Assembly: GCF_002261225.1 (NCBI RefSeq)
Contig: NZ_NEVM01000001.1
Coordinates: 1,178,001 to 1,242,000, forward strand
Source of the DNA: Bordetella genomosp. 10
GTDB taxonomy: Bacteria; Pseudomonadota; Gammaproteobacteria; Burkholderiales; Burkholderiaceae_B
Direction: 5' to 3'
Length of the DNA: 64,000 nt
How positions within the stretch are numbered: position 1 is the first letter of the stretch; each line of letters begins with the position of its first letter. Shown here one piece after another: positions 9,608 to 21,452 of the stretch. The position numbers and the translations under genes are program-made. The notes under the pieces are model-generated. The model saw only the letters and a list, made by a program, of their open reading frames with translations. It was not told the DNA's origin and did no database searches.

Positions 9608-10642
9608 TTGAAGATAGTCATTATGCATGCCCGCGGCGAGTCGGACGGGCATTTCACCGTCGGCGGGGGGCGCCTGGCCCTGCTGCTGGGCGCGTTGTTG
9701 GCGCTGGCCGCGATGATAGGCGCGTACAGCGCCTCCATGTACCGCAACCTGTCGGCCCCGCAGGCCGGCAGCGACGTCAGCCCGCTCGCTTCGGAGCAGG
9801 CCGTCCGCAACGCCGCCTTCGTGCGCGACAACCTGAACATGCTGGCGGGGCGCGTGGGCGCCCTGCAGGCCAAGCTGATCGGCATCGACGCGCTGAGCCG
9901 GCGGCTGGCCGCGGCGGCCGGGGTGACCCTGGCCGACCCGGCGGCGGCCGCGCCGCGGGACGGCGCCGCCACGGCGGGCGCGGATGCCGCGCAGGCCGCG
10001 CTGCATCCGTCCGATCCGCGGGCCGATGAGGTCATGGACGACAATTTCACGGATCGCGAGCCGCCCTCGCTGGACCCCGGCTCGGCCCAGGCCCTCGGGC
10101 GCCAGCTCGACGCGCTGCTGGCCCATGCCGCCGCGCAGTCCAGCACGATGGACATGCTGGACGCCGCGCTGACGCGCCGTTCCGGCGACCTCGCGCGCCT
10201 GCCGACGTCCATGCCGCTGGACGGCTATACCTATTTGAGCTCTTCCTATGGCTGGCGCCGCAACCCGGTGACGGGCCGCTACGCCATGCACGAAGGCGTG
10301 GACTTCCCGGCGCCGCGCGGCACCCCCATCATGGCCGCCGCCGGCGGCGTGGTGGTGGAGGCGGGCCCCGAGAGCGGCTACGGCAACCTGCTGGAGATCG
10401 ACCACGGCGACGGCCTGTCCACCCGCTACGCGCACGCGTCGGAACTGCTGGTCAAGAAGGGCGACGTGGTCCAGCGGGGCCAGATCGTCGCCCGTGTCGG
10501 TTCCACCGGGCGCTCCACCGGCGCCCACCTGCATTTCGAGGTGCGGCTGGCCGGCCAACCCCTCGATCCCAAGCTCTTCATCGGTCCGCCCTCGACCGCG
10601 CCGCCGGCCCTGGCCGCCACGCCGTCCGCCACGGGCGGCTGA
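9608..10642 (+). CDS. M23-family peptidoglycan endopeptidase, membrane-anchored
   Basis: 344 residues. One N-terminal membrane helix (about 22-42) precedes a periplasmic helical linker and a C-terminal LytM/M23 domain from about residue 210. The zinc ligands are visible as HEGVDF (H and D) and HLHFE (H), together with the fold's GVVVEAG and GNLLEIDHG strands, so the enzyme should be catalytically competent rather than an EnvC/NlpD-type activator. TTG at 9608 is preceded by AAGGA; ATG at 9623 is an alternative. It lies immediately upstream of secA and divergent from dciA. Confidence 0.88.
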   Translation: MKIVIMHARGESDGHFTVGGGRLALLLGALLALAAMIGAYSASMYRNLSAPQAGSDVSPLASEQAVRNAAFVRDNLNMLAGRVGALQAKLIGIDALSRRLAAAAGVTLADPAAAAPRDGAATAGADAAQAALHPSDPRADEVMDDNFTDREPPSLDPGSAQALGRQLDALLAHAAAQSSTMDMLDAALTRRSGDLARLPTSMPLDGYTYLSSSYGWRRNPVTGRYAMHEGVDFPAPRGTPIMAAAGGVVVEAGPESGYGNLLEIDHGDGLSTRYAHASELLVKKGDVVQRGQIVARVGSTGRSTGAHLHFEVRLAGQPLDPKLFIGPPSTAPPALAATPSATGG

Positions 10643-10817
10643 TCGTGGCGGGCACGCCGGTCACGGCGTGACATTCCCGTCACTCCACCGGGGGCTCGAT
10701 CCCCAGGTGCGTTACACTCGATCGTTTGCCGGCGGACGCGTCCGCTCCACCAACTAAAAGATCGCCGCACGACGGGCGTCCCCGCATGGGAAGGCCTGGC
10801 GCGCGGCCCAAATACGC

Positions 10818-13556
<2,739 letters not shown>

Positions 13557-13591
13557 CCGGGGCCGCGGCGGGCGCGCCAGAGGAGAACGCC

Positions 13592-14311
13592 ATGTTGCAT
13601 GCGGTGGGACGTACCGAGTTCGATCATGCCGTGATCATGGTGCGCGATCGCCTGCAGGAGCTGGCGCCGCACTTCGAGCGCCAGGGCTATACCCTCAGCG
13701 AGACGGCGATCCACAACCTGGGGTCGTGGAATCGCCTGATCGTCCTGGAAAGCGCGTATATCGAGCTGCTGGGCTGGCCGCCCGGCAAGCCGCCGGCGCG
13801 CAAGGAAATCGCCGATTCGCCGCTGGGCCTGGAAGCGCTGGTGCTGCGCACCAACGACGCGCAGGCCACCTATGAACGCCTGCGCGACGCGGGCTACGCC
13901 GTCAATCCGGTGCAAGTGCTCAAGCGCAACGCGCGCTTCGAGGGGCAGGAGGTCGAGGCGCAATTCCATACCGTGCGCTTCGCCGAGCAGCCCGTGCCCG
14001 GGATCCGCATGTATTTCTGCCGCCACATCACGCCGGAGTACGTCTGGATGCCGTCGCTGATGACCCATCCCAATGGCGCCCGGGCGGTGATCCGCATCGA
14101 TGCGCGCGCCCCCGACGCGCGCGCCACGGCCGAGGCCATCGCGCGCGTGGCCGACGTGCCCGCCGAAGCGGCCGGCGAGGGCTGGGACGTGCTATTGGGC
14201 AATGCGCGCCTGCACGTCGCCGCCGACGCCGCCGCGAGCCAGGCGGGACTGGCGGCGCTGACGCTGGAAAACCGCGCCGGCAGCCACTACTCCCTGGATA
14301 TCGGCGTCTGA
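13592..14311 (+). CDS. VOC/glyoxalase-like domain protein
   Basis: 239 residues with the layout of the Glyoxalase_3-like VOC group: FDHAVIMVRDRLQELAPHFERQGY at the start, a central ALVLRTNDAQATYERLRDAG, and the sequence FCRHITPEYVW that in this family carries metal-ligand-like residues. The substrate is not known. AGGAG lies 9 bases before the ATG. The 3' end overlaps the 3' end of the convergent molybdoenzyme gene by 25 bases. Confidence 0.75.
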   Translation: MLHAVGRTEFDHAVIMVRDRLQELAPHFERQGYTLSETAIHNLGSWNRLIVLESAYIELLGWPPGKPPARKEIADSPLGLEALVLRTNDAQATYERLRDAGYAVNPVQVLKRNARFEGQEVEAQFHTVRFAEQPVPGIRMYFCRHITPEYVWMPSLMTHPNGARAVIRIDARAPDARATAEAIARVADVPAEAAGEGWDVLLGNARLHVAADAAASQAGLAALTLENRAGSHYSLDIGV

Positions 14312-16623
14312 CCGTCTTCGTCCCCGGCGTCCCGCGCCAGGGGCGATTCGTAGGCCCGCATTTCCGGCGCCGGCCCCGTCCAGGGTTCGATCTCCACCAG
14401 GGCCGACTGCGCGCTGGTGCCCTGGGTCAGTTGCGACGTGCCGATATCCAGCGTCAGCACGTTGGGGTTGCCATGCCGTTCCAGCTCCTTGCCGGGATCG
14501 AACCAGGCCCCCGTCGACATGACCAGCACGCCCGGGCTGACGCCGATGTCCAGCATGGCGCCCGCCAGGCAGGCGCCGCGCGCATTGAATACGCGAACCA
14601 GCATGCCGTCCTTGATGCCGCGGCGCGCCGCGTCGTCCGGGTGGATGCGTATGGGCTCGCGGCCCTGGATCTTGTGCCGGCGCGATTGCGGCGCCGGGTC
14701 TAGCTGGGAGTGCAGGCGGTCGGCCGGCTGGCTGGTGATCAGGTGCAGCGGCCAGCGTTGCGCCGCGGGGGCGCCCAGCCACTCGGCGGGCGGCAGCCAG
14801 CAGGGGTGGGGCGGGCAATCCTCGTAGCCGAAGCCCGCGACCTTGCTGGAATAGAGTTCGATGCGGCCGGACGGCGTTTGCAGCGGATGCGCGGCCGGGT
14901 CGCGCCGGAAGTCTTCGAACAGGATGAAGTCGCGCTCGCTCTCCGGCAGCTCCAGGTAGCCGCGTTCCCAGAACGCCTCGAACGGCGGCGGCGACGGCAT
15001 GGGGATCGGCCCCTTGCGCCAGCGCTCGCCCATGCGGGCATAGACGTGGCGGATCCAGTCCATTTCGCCGCGGCCCTCGGTGAAGGCCGCTTCGAAGCCG
15101 CCCAGCGCCGCCAGTTCGCGATAGATGTCGAAGTCGCTGCGGCTCTCGCCCTGCGGCGGCAGCGCCTGGTGCATGGCGAAGACGTAGCGGTCGCGCGTGG
15201 AGCCGCCGATGTCGTTGCGCTCCAGCGTGGTGGTGGCGGGCAGGACGATATCGGCGCGCCTGGCGGTGGGCGTCCACCAGCTTTCGTGCACGACGATGGT
15301 TTCCGGCTTGCGCCAGGCCCGCGCCAGCCGGTTCAGGTCCTGGTGGTGATGGAAGGGGTTGCCGCCCGCCCAGTAGACCAGGCGGACGTCCGGATAGATG
15401 CCGGTGCGGCCGTTGAACTGGTATTCGGCGCCGGGCGCCAGCAGCATGTCGGCGATGCGCGCCACCGGGATGTTGCGCGGCGCAGGATTGCGCAGTTCCG
15501 GCATTTCCGGGCCGGCCACGTCCGGCCGCGGATTGGAGGCGCTGTTGATCGAGCCCGTGCCGAAGGAGAAGCCGCCGCCGGGCAGGCCGATCTGCCCCAG
15601 AATGGCGGCCAGCGCGATGCTGGCCCAGTAGGGCTGTTCGCCGCGATGGGCGCGTTGCAGCGACCAGGTGCAGTTGATCAGGGTGCGGCAGCCGGCCGCG
15701 TTGCGCGCCAGGCCGCGGATGGTGGCGGCGGGCACGCCGCAGATGGCCTGCGCCCACTCGGCGTCCTTGGGCTGGCCGTCGCCGTCGCCGCGCAGATAGG
15801 CCGCATAGGCGGCATAGCCTTCGCAATGGGTATGCAGGAAAGCCGCGTCGTGGCGCGACTCCGCCAGCAGGGTATGGGCCATGGCGATCATCATGGCCAC
15901 GTCCGTGTTGGGGCGGATGGGAATCCATTCCGCGTCCAGCCAGGGCGGCACGTCGCCGCGGGTGGGCGAGACGATGACGAAGCGCGCGCCGCGCTCGGCG
16001 GTGCGGCGCAGCCAGTGCTCGGTGGTGTGGGCGCCGGCGCCGCCGGCGATCATCTGCGCGTTGCGCAAGGGCATGCCGCCGAAGGCCAGCAGCAGGTCGG
16101 TGTGGCGCGACACGCTGTTCCAGTCGGTGACGCGGCCGGTCAGCGGTTTGTACGTGCCGATGACGTGGGGCAGCAGGAATTGCGCGGCGCCCCAACTGTA
16201 GTTGCCGGCCTGCTCCACGCAGCCGCCGCCCGCATAGAGGAAGCGGTGGGTCTGCGTGATCGCGCTATGCACCCGTCCGGCCGAGGCCCAGCCGTAGGAG
16301 CCGCCGAAGACGCCGTGCGGGCCGTGTTCGGCGCGCACGCGCTGGAGTTCTTCATGCACCAGCCGCAGCGCCTGGTCCCAGCTCGTTTCCACGTAGCGGT
16401 CGCTGCCCCGGCCGGCGGTGTCGCGATTACGCAGCCAGCCCTCGCGCACCGCCGGCCGCCGCACGCGCAGGGGCGAGTGGACCATGGCGGGCATCGCATG
16501 TATCAGGCTGGAGGGGGCCGGGTCGTGCGGGAAGGGCTCGCAGGCGATCAGGCGGCCATCCTGGACCAGCGCGGTATAGGCGCCCCAATGCGATAGCGTA
16601 GGGTGGCGGGTGACGGCGGACAT
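14287..16623 (-). CDS. bisC: Biotin-sulfoxide-reductase-type molybdopterin oxidoreductase
   Basis: 778 residues from the ATG giving MSAVTRHPTLSHWG. It belongs to the DMSO-reductase family branch of TorA/DorA/BisC. GSYGWASAGR lies at 108-117 and the probable Mo-ligand serine is S143 in NYSWGAAQ. C-terminal elements include SQPADRLHSQLD and the HPDDAARRGI region that binds the pterin cofactor. There is no Tat signal and no N-terminal Fe-S cysteine motif, which fits a cytoplasmic enzyme like BisC, which reduces biotin or methionine sulfoxide. The exact substrate is inferred. It is divergent from chaC across a 230-bp spacer. Confidence 0.85.
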   Translation of the reverse strand: MSAVTRHPTLSHWGAYTALVQDGRLIACEPFPHDPAPSSLIHAMPAMVHSPLRVRRPAVREGWLRNRDTAGRGSDRYVETSWDQALRLVHEELQRVRAEHGPHGVFGGSYGWASAGRVHSAITQTHRFLYAGGGCVEQAGNYSWGAAQFLLPHVIGTYKPLTGRVTDWNSVSRHTDLLLAFGGMPLRNAQMIAGGAGAHTTEHWLRRTAERGARFVIVSPTRGDVPPWLDAEWIPIRPNTDVAMMIAMAHTLLAESRHDAAFLHTHCEGYAAYAAYLRGDGDGQPKDAEWAQAICGVPAATIRGLARNAAGCRTLINCTWSLQRAHRGEQPYWASIALAAILGQIGLPGGGFSFGTGSINSASNPRPDVAGPEMPELRNPAPRNIPVARIADMLLAPGAEYQFNGRTGIYPDVRLVYWAGGNPFHHHQDLNRLARAWRKPETIVVHESWWTPTARRADIVLPATTTLERNDIGGSTRDRYVFAMHQALPPQGESRSDFDIYRELAALGGFEAAFTEGRGEMDWIRHVYARMGERWRKGPIPMPSPPPFEAFWERGYLELPESERDFILFEDFRRDPAAHPLQTPSGRIELYSSKVAGFGYEDCPPHPCWLPPAEWLGAPAAQRWPLHLITSQPADRLHSQLDPAPQSRRHKIQGREPIRIHPDDAARRGIKDGMLVRVFNARGACLAGAMLDIGVSPGVLVMSTGAWFDPGKELERHGNPNVLTLDIGTSQLTQGTSAQSALVEIEPWTGPAPEMRAYESPLARDAGDEDGQTPISRE

Positions 16624-16853
16624 CCGCGCATTGTCGCCCAGATCCCGCCGGGCGGCGCATGCATCCATCCGCGCCCGCGGGCGGCCGCGCGGGCGGAGAG
16701 CAAAAATTTTCGTTGTGACGCCACAACGCGAACGTGATTTTTATTTCAGGCGGTCACGCGGCCGTCATCGTGCGATCCTTTTTTCCATGCCGGGGTTTAG
16801 GATAGCCACTGACCCGAACGGAGCGAACGGGCAAACGGATAGGTTGCGTCACT

Positions 16854-17465
16854 ATGTCGGCGGTAGTCTCTGAGTTGGCGTGCATCCCGGCGCAAATGCC
16901 GGAGCATGATTCTTTGGACAGTGTCTTGCGGCACTGGAACGGCGTCGACGACCTCTGGGTCTTTGCTTACGGTTCGCTGATCTGGCGCCCGGGCTTCGCC
17001 TGGCAGGAACGCCGCATCACCACCGTCAAGGGCTACCACCGCTCGCTCTGCCTGTGGTCCCATCATCATCGCGGTTCGCGTGAAATCCCCGGCCTGGTCT
17101 TCGGTCTGGATCGCGGCGGCTGCTGCCGCGGCGTCGCCTTCCGCGTGGCGGCCGCCGACGTTCCCGTGGCCTTCGCGGCCCTGTGGGAACGCGAGATGAT
17201 AGACGGCGCCTACACGCCGCGCTGGCTGAACTGCCATGGCGACGCGGGCTGCGTCAGCGGTCTGGTCTTCGTGCTCAATCGCGGCTGCGCCAACTACGCC
17301 GGCGAACTCACCGAGGAAAGCCGCATGGCCGCCATCCGGACGGCGGTCGGCCGTTCGGGCGCCTGTCTCGAATACGTCGTGGAAACCGATAGGGCGCTGC
17401 GGGACAACGGTATCGAGGATTGCCGCCTGGGCGCCCTGGTGCGGCGGCTGATGCCGGCCTATTGA
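16854..17465 (+). CDS. chaC: ChaC-type gamma-glutamylcyclotransferase
   Basis: 203 residues. The signature VFAYGSLIWRPGF (residues 36-48) and the REMIDGAYTPRW segment, which carries the catalytic glutamate in this family, are present. ChaC-type enzymes cleave glutathione to 5-oxoproline and Cys-Gly. It is transcribed away from the BisC-type gene, which may be a chance neighbour or reflect a shared redox/sulfur role. There is no obvious ribosome binding site directly before the ATG (AGG at about 16842). Confidence 0.88.
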   Translation: MSAVVSELACIPAQMPEHDSLDSVLRHWNGVDDLWVFAYGSLIWRPGFAWQERRITTVKGYHRSLCLWSHHHRGSREIPGLVFGLDRGGCCRGVAFRVAAADVPVAFAALWEREMIDGAYTPRWLNCHGDAGCVSGLVFVLNRGCANYAGELTEESRMAAIRTAVGRSGACLEYVVETDRALRDNGIEDCRLGALVRRLMPAY

Positions 17466-17479
17466 CCGGCGCCGCCGCG

Positions 17480-18061
17480 TCAGAACGACCACTTCCCGAA
17501 CATGAACAGGACGTTGCCGTTGCCCTTGCCGCCCGGGATATAGGTGGCGTAGAAGGTCGCCTTGTCGTAGCCGACCGACGCCAGCGGCAGCACGCCGGGG
17601 AAGGGGATGTAGTGGAAGATGTCCTGGCGCGCCGTCAGGAACACCGTGTACCCGATGCCGAAGCGCAGGTCGTTGCCCACGCGGCCGATGGCTTGGTAGC
17701 CGTAGCCGGCAATGGGCTCGACGTGGCCATGCGAATCGAGGAAGGCCATGCCGTACAGGCCGTGCCAGTCGCCGTCGGAATCGTAGAGGCTGCGGCCGTA
17801 GCCGGCGCCCCAGGATTCCTCGCGGAAACTCTTGATCTTGTCGGCGGAATAGGCCGCCCGATTGTGCCAGGCATAGCCCGAGATATAGAGATCGTCGCTC
17901 CCCGTGCTCCAGATCTGGTCGGCCCGGTTACAGGCGAACTGGATCCAGCCGGGCATGCTGTCGCAGGCGGAGGCCGTGGCCGGCAAGGCGGCGCCGGCCG
18001 CGGCCAGCATGAGCGTCGCGACGCCGAGCCGCGCGCGATGAACGATTGTTTTTTTGACCAA
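17480..18061 (-). CDS. pagP: PagP lipid A palmitoyltransferase
   Basis: 193 residues with a cleavable signal (to about ASA at residue 32) and an outer-membrane beta-barrel. Catalytic residues align with E. coli PagP: H66 in AWHNR, D109 and S110 in FLDS, followed by the conserved EPIAGYGY. PagP moves palmitate from phospholipid to lipid A, which changes resistance to host peptides; in Bordetella bronchiseptica it is known as a virulence-regulated gene. The start is TTG, supported by AGAGGGAG upstream. It is convergent with chaC (14 bases apart). Confidence 0.93.
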   Translation of the reverse strand: MVKKTIVHRARLGVATLMLAAAGAALPATASACDSMPGWIQFACNRADQIWSTGSDDLYISGYAWHNRAAYSADKIKSFREESWGAGYGRSLYDSDGDWHGLYGMAFLDSHGHVEPIAGYGYQAIGRVGNDLRFGIGYTVFLTARQDIFHYIPFPGVLPLASVGYDKATFYATYIPGGKGNGNVLFMFGKWSF

Positions 18062-18096
18062 GATCTAACTCCCTCTTGTATGTCACGCGGATGACA

Positions 18097-18122
18097 ACGT
18101 TCCAGTATGACGACCGGAACGT
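18097..18122. promoter_or_regulatory. inverted repeat upstream of pagP
   Basis: ACGTTCC (18097-18103) and GGAACGT (18116-18122) form a perfect 7-bp inverted repeat with a 12-bp gap, about 36 bp upstream of the pagP start. The spacing suits a dimeric regulator; the regulator is unknown. Confidence 0.4.
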
Positions 18123-18189
18123 GAGGAAGTTGTCGAATTTGGCGCTGTCTTTTTTGCCTATGGCGCAACAAATTGTTGAATGGTCGGCT

Positions 18190-19674
18190 TTACAACAAGA
18201 AGATGGTGGCCAGCCCCAGGAAGATGAAAAACCCCAGCGAATCGGTGGCGAAGGTCAGCAGGACCGACGAGCCGATGGCGGGGTCCTTGCCGAAGCGTGC
18301 TCGCACCATGGGTACGAGCACGCCCACGGACGCGCCCACCAGCATGTTGCATATCATCGCGGCCATCATGACCAGGGCGATGGAAATGGAGCGTGAAATG
18401 CCCCAGGCGAAGCCGGCGGCCACCACGCTGCCGCACAGGCTCACCAGGAAGGTCACCAGCAACTCGCGCTTGACCAGTTGCCACAGGTTGCGGCCCGTGA
18501 TGCGGCCGACCGCCAGGGCGCGGATGATCATGGTCATGGTCTGGTTGCCCGAATTGCCGCCGATGCCGGCGACGATGGACATCAGGAAGGCCAGGATGAC
18601 GATGTGGCTGACCGTATCCTCGAAGCGCGAGGCGACGAAGGAGGCCGTGGCCGCCGTACAGAGATTGAACAGCAGCCAGGGCGCGCGGTTGCGCAGGGCC
18701 ATCTTGACCGGCGCGAAGATGTCCTCTTCCTGCAGGCCGGCGCGCGACAGGTCCTGTTCCTGCGAGTCTTCGCGGATCACGTCCACGACGTCGGCGATGG
18801 TGACGCGGCCGATCAGGCGGCCCTGGTCGTCGACCACCGGCGCGGAGACCAGGTCGTAGCGCTCGAATGCGCCGGCGGCGTCGGCGTCGGAATCCAGCGG
18901 CGCCAGCGACAGATAGTCGGTGGTCATGACCTCGCGCACGTCGGTTTCCGGCTCGCTGACCAGCAGCGTGGACAAGGGCAGGATGCCTTGCAGCTTGTCC
19001 TGCCGGTCGACCACGAAGATCTGGTCGGTGTGGTCGGGGAGTTCATGCAGCCGGCGCAGGTAGCGCAGCACCACTTCCAGCGTCACGTCCTCGCGCACGC
19101 GGACCATTTCGAAGTCCATGATGGCGCCGACGCTGTCCTCGGGGTAGCCCAGCGCTTCCAGCAACTGGGCGCGTTCTTCCTCGGTCAGGCCTTTCTGCAC
19201 CTCGGCCACCACGTCGGGCGGCAGGTCGGGCGCCAGGTCGGCCAGCTCGTCGGCGTCCAGGTTGCCGGTGGCGGCGACCAGGTCCTGCCGGTCCATCGCC
19301 TCGATCAGCGATTCGCGGACCCAGTCCTCGACTTCGAGCAGCACGTCGGCGTCGTGCTCGGGGCTGACCAGGCGCCAGACGTTCTGGCGCTCGGCCTTGG
19401 GCAGCGACTCCAGGATGAAGGCGATGTCGGCCGGGTGCAGGCCGTCGACCAGGGCCTTGAGTTCGGCTTCGTGCTGGCGCTGCACCAGTTGTTCGACCAG
19501 GTCGGCCTTGTCGTCGCCTTCCTCCTGGCGGTGGACCAGGTTGGCCACCACCTCCTGGCGGCGCAGCAGTTCATGCACTTCCGCCAGCGCGTGCTGGGCG
19601 TCCTCGGGATCGAGGCGCCGGGGGGCGTGGCGGGCGGGGGGCGAAGACTTGGTCGCGGCGGCGGCTTCCGTCAT
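18190..19674 (-). CDS. mgtE: MgtE-family magnesium transporter
   Basis: 494 residues in the standard order: N-terminal helical MgtE_N domain (about 50-155), tandem CBS domains (about 160-290), and five membrane helices in the last 170 residues, including the conserved GIGGNSGNQ selectivity region. It imports Mg2+ (or Co2+) down its gradient, with the cytosolic domains acting as Mg2+ sensor. It starts 12 bases after the yciA stop, so the two are probably co-transcribed. No M-box-like leader is apparent. Confidence 0.93.
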   Translation of the reverse strand: MTEAAAATKSSPPARHAPRRLDPEDAQHALAEVHELLRRQEVVANLVHRQEEGDDKADLVEQLVQRQHEAELKALVDGLHPADIAFILESLPKAERQNVWRLVSPEHDADVLLEVEDWVRESLIEAMDRQDLVAATGNLDADELADLAPDLPPDVVAEVQKGLTEEERAQLLEALGYPEDSVGAIMDFEMVRVREDVTLEVVLRYLRRLHELPDHTDQIFVVDRQDKLQGILPLSTLLVSEPETDVREVMTTDYLSLAPLDSDADAAGAFERYDLVSAPVVDDQGRLIGRVTIADVVDVIREDSQEQDLSRAGLQEEDIFAPVKMALRNRAPWLLFNLCTAATASFVASRFEDTVSHIVILAFLMSIVAGIGGNSGNQTMTMIIRALAVGRITGRNLWQLVKRELLVTFLVSLCGSVVAAGFAWGISRSISIALVMMAAMICNMLVGASVGVLVPMVRARFGKDPAIGSSVLLTFATDSLGFFIFLGLATIFLL

Positions 19675-19686
19675 GCGTGGAATTCG

Positions 19687-20097
19687 TCAGAGGGTAGGCA
19701 GGGGGCGGCTGTGGCGGGCGTCGTCCGTGGCGACGTAGACCAGGGTGGCCTCGGTGACCTTCACGACTTCGGCATCCAGGCGGTGGCGCTGCGCATAGAC
19801 CTCGACGGAGACGGTCACCGAGGTGGTGCCGGTCTTGACGACTTCCGCGTAGAAGCTGCAGACATCGCCGACGAACACGGGCTGCTTGAAGACGAAGGAG
19901 TTGACCGCCACGGTGGCGACGCGCCCGGCGGCGCGCCGGGCCGCGGGGATGGATCCGGCGATGTCCACCTGGGCCATGATCCAGCCGCCGAACACGTCTC
20001 CGTGCACGTTGGCGTCGGCCGGCAGGGGCATGACGCGCAGGACCGGTTCGCGGTCCTTGGGCAGGGAATTCGAGTGGTGGGGCTTGGTGGAAGTCAT
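19687..20097 (-). CDS. yciA: YciA-type acyl-CoA thioesterase
   Basis: 136 residues of a single hotdog fold. DANVHGDVFGGWIMAQVDIAG carries the conserved His-Gly-Asp-Phe-Gly-Gly active-site helix of the YciA family, and VAVNSFVFKQPVFVGD is the next conserved strand. These enzymes hydrolyse a broad range of acyl-CoAs. It lies upstream of mgtE in one leftward unit. A hairpin sits directly before it. Confidence 0.88.
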   Translation of the reverse strand: MTSTKPHHSNSLPKDREPVLRVMPLPADANVHGDVFGGWIMAQVDIAGSIPAARRAAGRVATVAVNSFVFKQPVFVGDVCSFYAEVVKTGTTSVTVSVEVYAQRHRLDAEVVKVTEATLVYVATDDARHSRPLPTL

Positions 20098-20100
20098 GAG

Positions 20101-20123
20101 GCCGGTTCCTAACGGAGAACCGG
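20101..20123. terminator. hairpin between the YeiH-type gene and yciA
   Basis: GCCGGTTC (20101-20108) and GAACCGGC (20116-20123), 7-base loop. It is placed to end leftward transcripts of the exporter gene, but lacks a T run. Confidence 0.4.
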
Positions 20124-20218
20124 CCGATTATGCAGGAAAAATGCGCTGGCGTTTGTGGCGGCGGGGTCCGGCGGCCGGCATGGGCGGCCGGCCGTCGCGC
20201 CCGCGCGTCAGCTTGGCC

Positions 20219-21259
20219 TCAGGTCGCCAGCTTGACGATGGCGTAGCCGCCGAAAATCAGCCAGGCGTAGATGATCAGGCCCAGGGCCATGACGCGCGGG
20301 CCGGCCTTGCGGATCTGGCTGAAGCGCGTCTCGATGCCCAGCGCGGTCATGGCCATGGTCAGCGCGAACACGTCCAGGCGCTTGGCCACGGCGATGACCG
20401 GCTCGGGCAGCACGTGCAGGGAATTGACGACGGCCAGCACCAGGAAGCCCACCGCGAACCAGGGCACCGGCAGCTTGGCCGCCGGCGCGCCGTCGGCGCC
20501 GCCGGCGCGGCTGCCGCGCAGCCACAGGCCGAGCACCAGCAGCACCGGCACCAGCAGGGCGACGCGGGTCATCTTGACGATGGTGGCGACTTCCGTGGTG
20601 GCCGGGTCGATATTGCTGGCCGCGCCCACCACCTGGGCCACTTCGTGCACCGTGCCGCCGATGTAGATGCCCAGCGCCTGGGTGTCGAAATGCAGCCAGC
20701 CGGCCCGGTAGAAGACCGGGTAGAGGAACATGGACAGGGTGCCGAACAGGACGACCGTGGCCACCGCCACCGCGCTCTTGTGCGGCTGGGCGCGCAGCGT
20801 GGGTTCGAAGGCCAGCACCGCCGCGGCGCCGCAGATGGCGCTGCCGGCGGAGGTCAGCATGGCCGTGTCGCGGTCCAGGCCGAGCAGGCGCTGGCCCACC
20901 ACGGTGCCCAGGACCAGGGTGCCGACCACCACCGCCACCGACACCGCCAGGCCAGGCAGGCCGACGGCGGCGATCTGCTGGATGCTGATGTTCAGGCCAT
21001 AGAAGGCCACCGCGATGCGCAGCAGCTTGCGGGCGGTGAAGTTCACGCCCACGCCCCAGTCCGCCGGCATGGTGCCGCGCAGGAAGTTGCCGTAGATCAT
21101 GCCGCAGACGATGCCGACGACCAGGGGCGAAAAGCCCAGGTTGCGGATGGCGGGCAGGTCCGCCAGTTGGACCACGGCGGCGGCCATCAGGCCGACGAAC
21201 AACACCCCGTTGAGCTTGTCGCGCCAGGGCGAGGAGAGGGGGAGGGCAGTGGAGGACAT
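20219..21259 (-). CDS. YeiH/UPF0324 family membrane transporter (putative sulfate/anion exporter)
   Basis: 346 residues with about ten hydrophobic segments. The family signature is visible in GIVCGMIYGNF, the RIAVAFYGLNIS segment, SAICGAAAVLA and GTVHEVAQVVGA. The family is annotated as putative sulfate exporters (PSE) and its substrate is not settled; in enterobacteria it is paired with the LysR regulator YeiE. Here too a LysR gene is divergent across an A/T-rich 193-bp region, which supports regulation by that protein. Confidence 0.82.
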   Translation of the reverse strand: MSSTALPLSSPWRDKLNGVLFVGLMAAAVVQLADLPAIRNLGFSPLVVGIVCGMIYGNFLRGTMPADWGVGVNFTARKLLRIAVAFYGLNISIQQIAAVGLPGLAVSVAVVVGTLVLGTVVGQRLLGLDRDTAMLTSAGSAICGAAAVLAFEPTLRAQPHKSAVAVATVVLFGTLSMFLYPVFYRAGWLHFDTQALGIYIGGTVHEVAQVVGAASNIDPATTEVATIVKMTRVALLVPVLLVLGLWLRGSRAGGADGAPAAKLPVPWFAVGFLVLAVVNSLHVLPEPVIAVAKRLDVFALTMAMTALGIETRFSQIRKAGPRVMALGLIIYAWLIFGGYAIVKLAT

Positions 21260-21452
21260 GGTTTCTTTATAAATAAATAACTACAAGAAATATTAGGTCC
21301 GCCGTCGATATTTGAAAAATGGCATTATTGAATATGTAATATCAGGAATTCGGATAACGTGTGCGTCACGCCGCGGCATCGCCATGGAGGCGGCCGTCGC
21401 GCCGGGGCCGAAGCCGTCCCGCCCTCATCCACGATTCACCGATCGAAGCGCC
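21260..21452. promoter_or_regulatory. A/T-rich divergent control region between exporter and LysR genes
   Basis: The first 100 bases (ATAAATAAATAAC, ATATTTGAAAAATG, ATTGAATATGTAATATC) are far richer in A/T than the flanking genes and hold T-N11-A-type half-palindromes such as LysR proteins bind. It probably contains both promoters. Confidence 0.5.

Noticed and set aside
14710..16596. 628-codon open frame on the + strand
   Set aside because: Antisense to the bisC-type gene, whose motifs are unambiguous; arises from GC-rich third positions.
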